A DNA stretch of 5,322 nt, taken from positions 1 through 5,322 of the forward strand of contig CALOEW010000040.1 in assembly GCA_942492445.1 (NCBI GenBank), in the 5' to 3' direction. The position numbers and the translations under genes were made by a program. This document shows positions 5,322 through 5,322 of the stretch, one piece after another. Within the stretch, counting starts at the first letter, position 1. Each line of letters opens with the position of its first letter. This DNA is from NORP240 sp942492445. GTDB taxonomy: Bacteria > Pseudomonadota > Gammaproteobacteria > Pseudomonadales > Pseudohongiellaceae. Under the pieces are notes generated by a model. The model had not been told where the DNA came from, did not search any database, and saw only the letters and a program-made list of their open reading frames with translations.

Positions 5322-5322
5322 C

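Overview
The window looks like a contig (environmental or mixed-culture in character) made of two unlike pieces of DNA joined near position 4530. The first piece (1 to about 4530) is GC-rich (39 of 60 bases are G or C in a hand count of 601-660). It carries genes of the kind found in TonB-receptor-rich, probably gammaproteobacterial, Gram-negative heterotrophs. The second piece (about 4533-5322) is AT-rich (14/60 at 4801-4860, 22/60 at 4921-4980). Its two partial genes read like those of an AT-rich, perhaps Bacteroidetes-type, organism. Both taxonomic guesses are inferences from style only.

Layout. 2-1144 (+) is the C-terminal 380 residues of a TonB-dependent outer-membrane receptor, followed by a stem-loop and a strong intrinsic terminator at 1209-1241. 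Convergent to it, 1520-2953 (-) encodes a secreted TPR-like protein whose last ~80 residues resemble a TonB C-terminal domain. The two genes share the terminator region and may be functionally linked at the envelope. From 2954 to 4397 there is no gene I can support. This stretch holds a possible promoter for the TPR gene, a cluster of inverted and direct repeats (3254-3532) that looks like the ends of an insertion sequence or a small mobile-element relic, an 11-G tract, several palindromes, and a large GC-rich stem-loop (4120-4166) between AT-rich flanks.

At 4398 a gene starts with a good ribosome site and signal peptide, and its mature N-terminus is like that of secreted cytochrome-c-type proteins. 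It stops being homologous after about 45 codons, before any CxxCH haem motif, exactly where the composition changes. Beyond the join come the C-terminal 161 codons of a DUF418/YeiB-like membrane protein (+), a bidirectional terminator, and the convergent C-terminus of an S9 prolyl-oligopeptidase-type peptidase (-) with a one-base frameshift. Two unrelated genes, each cut at the same point, make this join either a chimera of assembly or cloning or a very recent illegitimate recombination.

I see no complete novel system. The items most worth checking are the join, the repeat cluster, and the TPR/TonB-C protein beside a TonB-dependent receptor.
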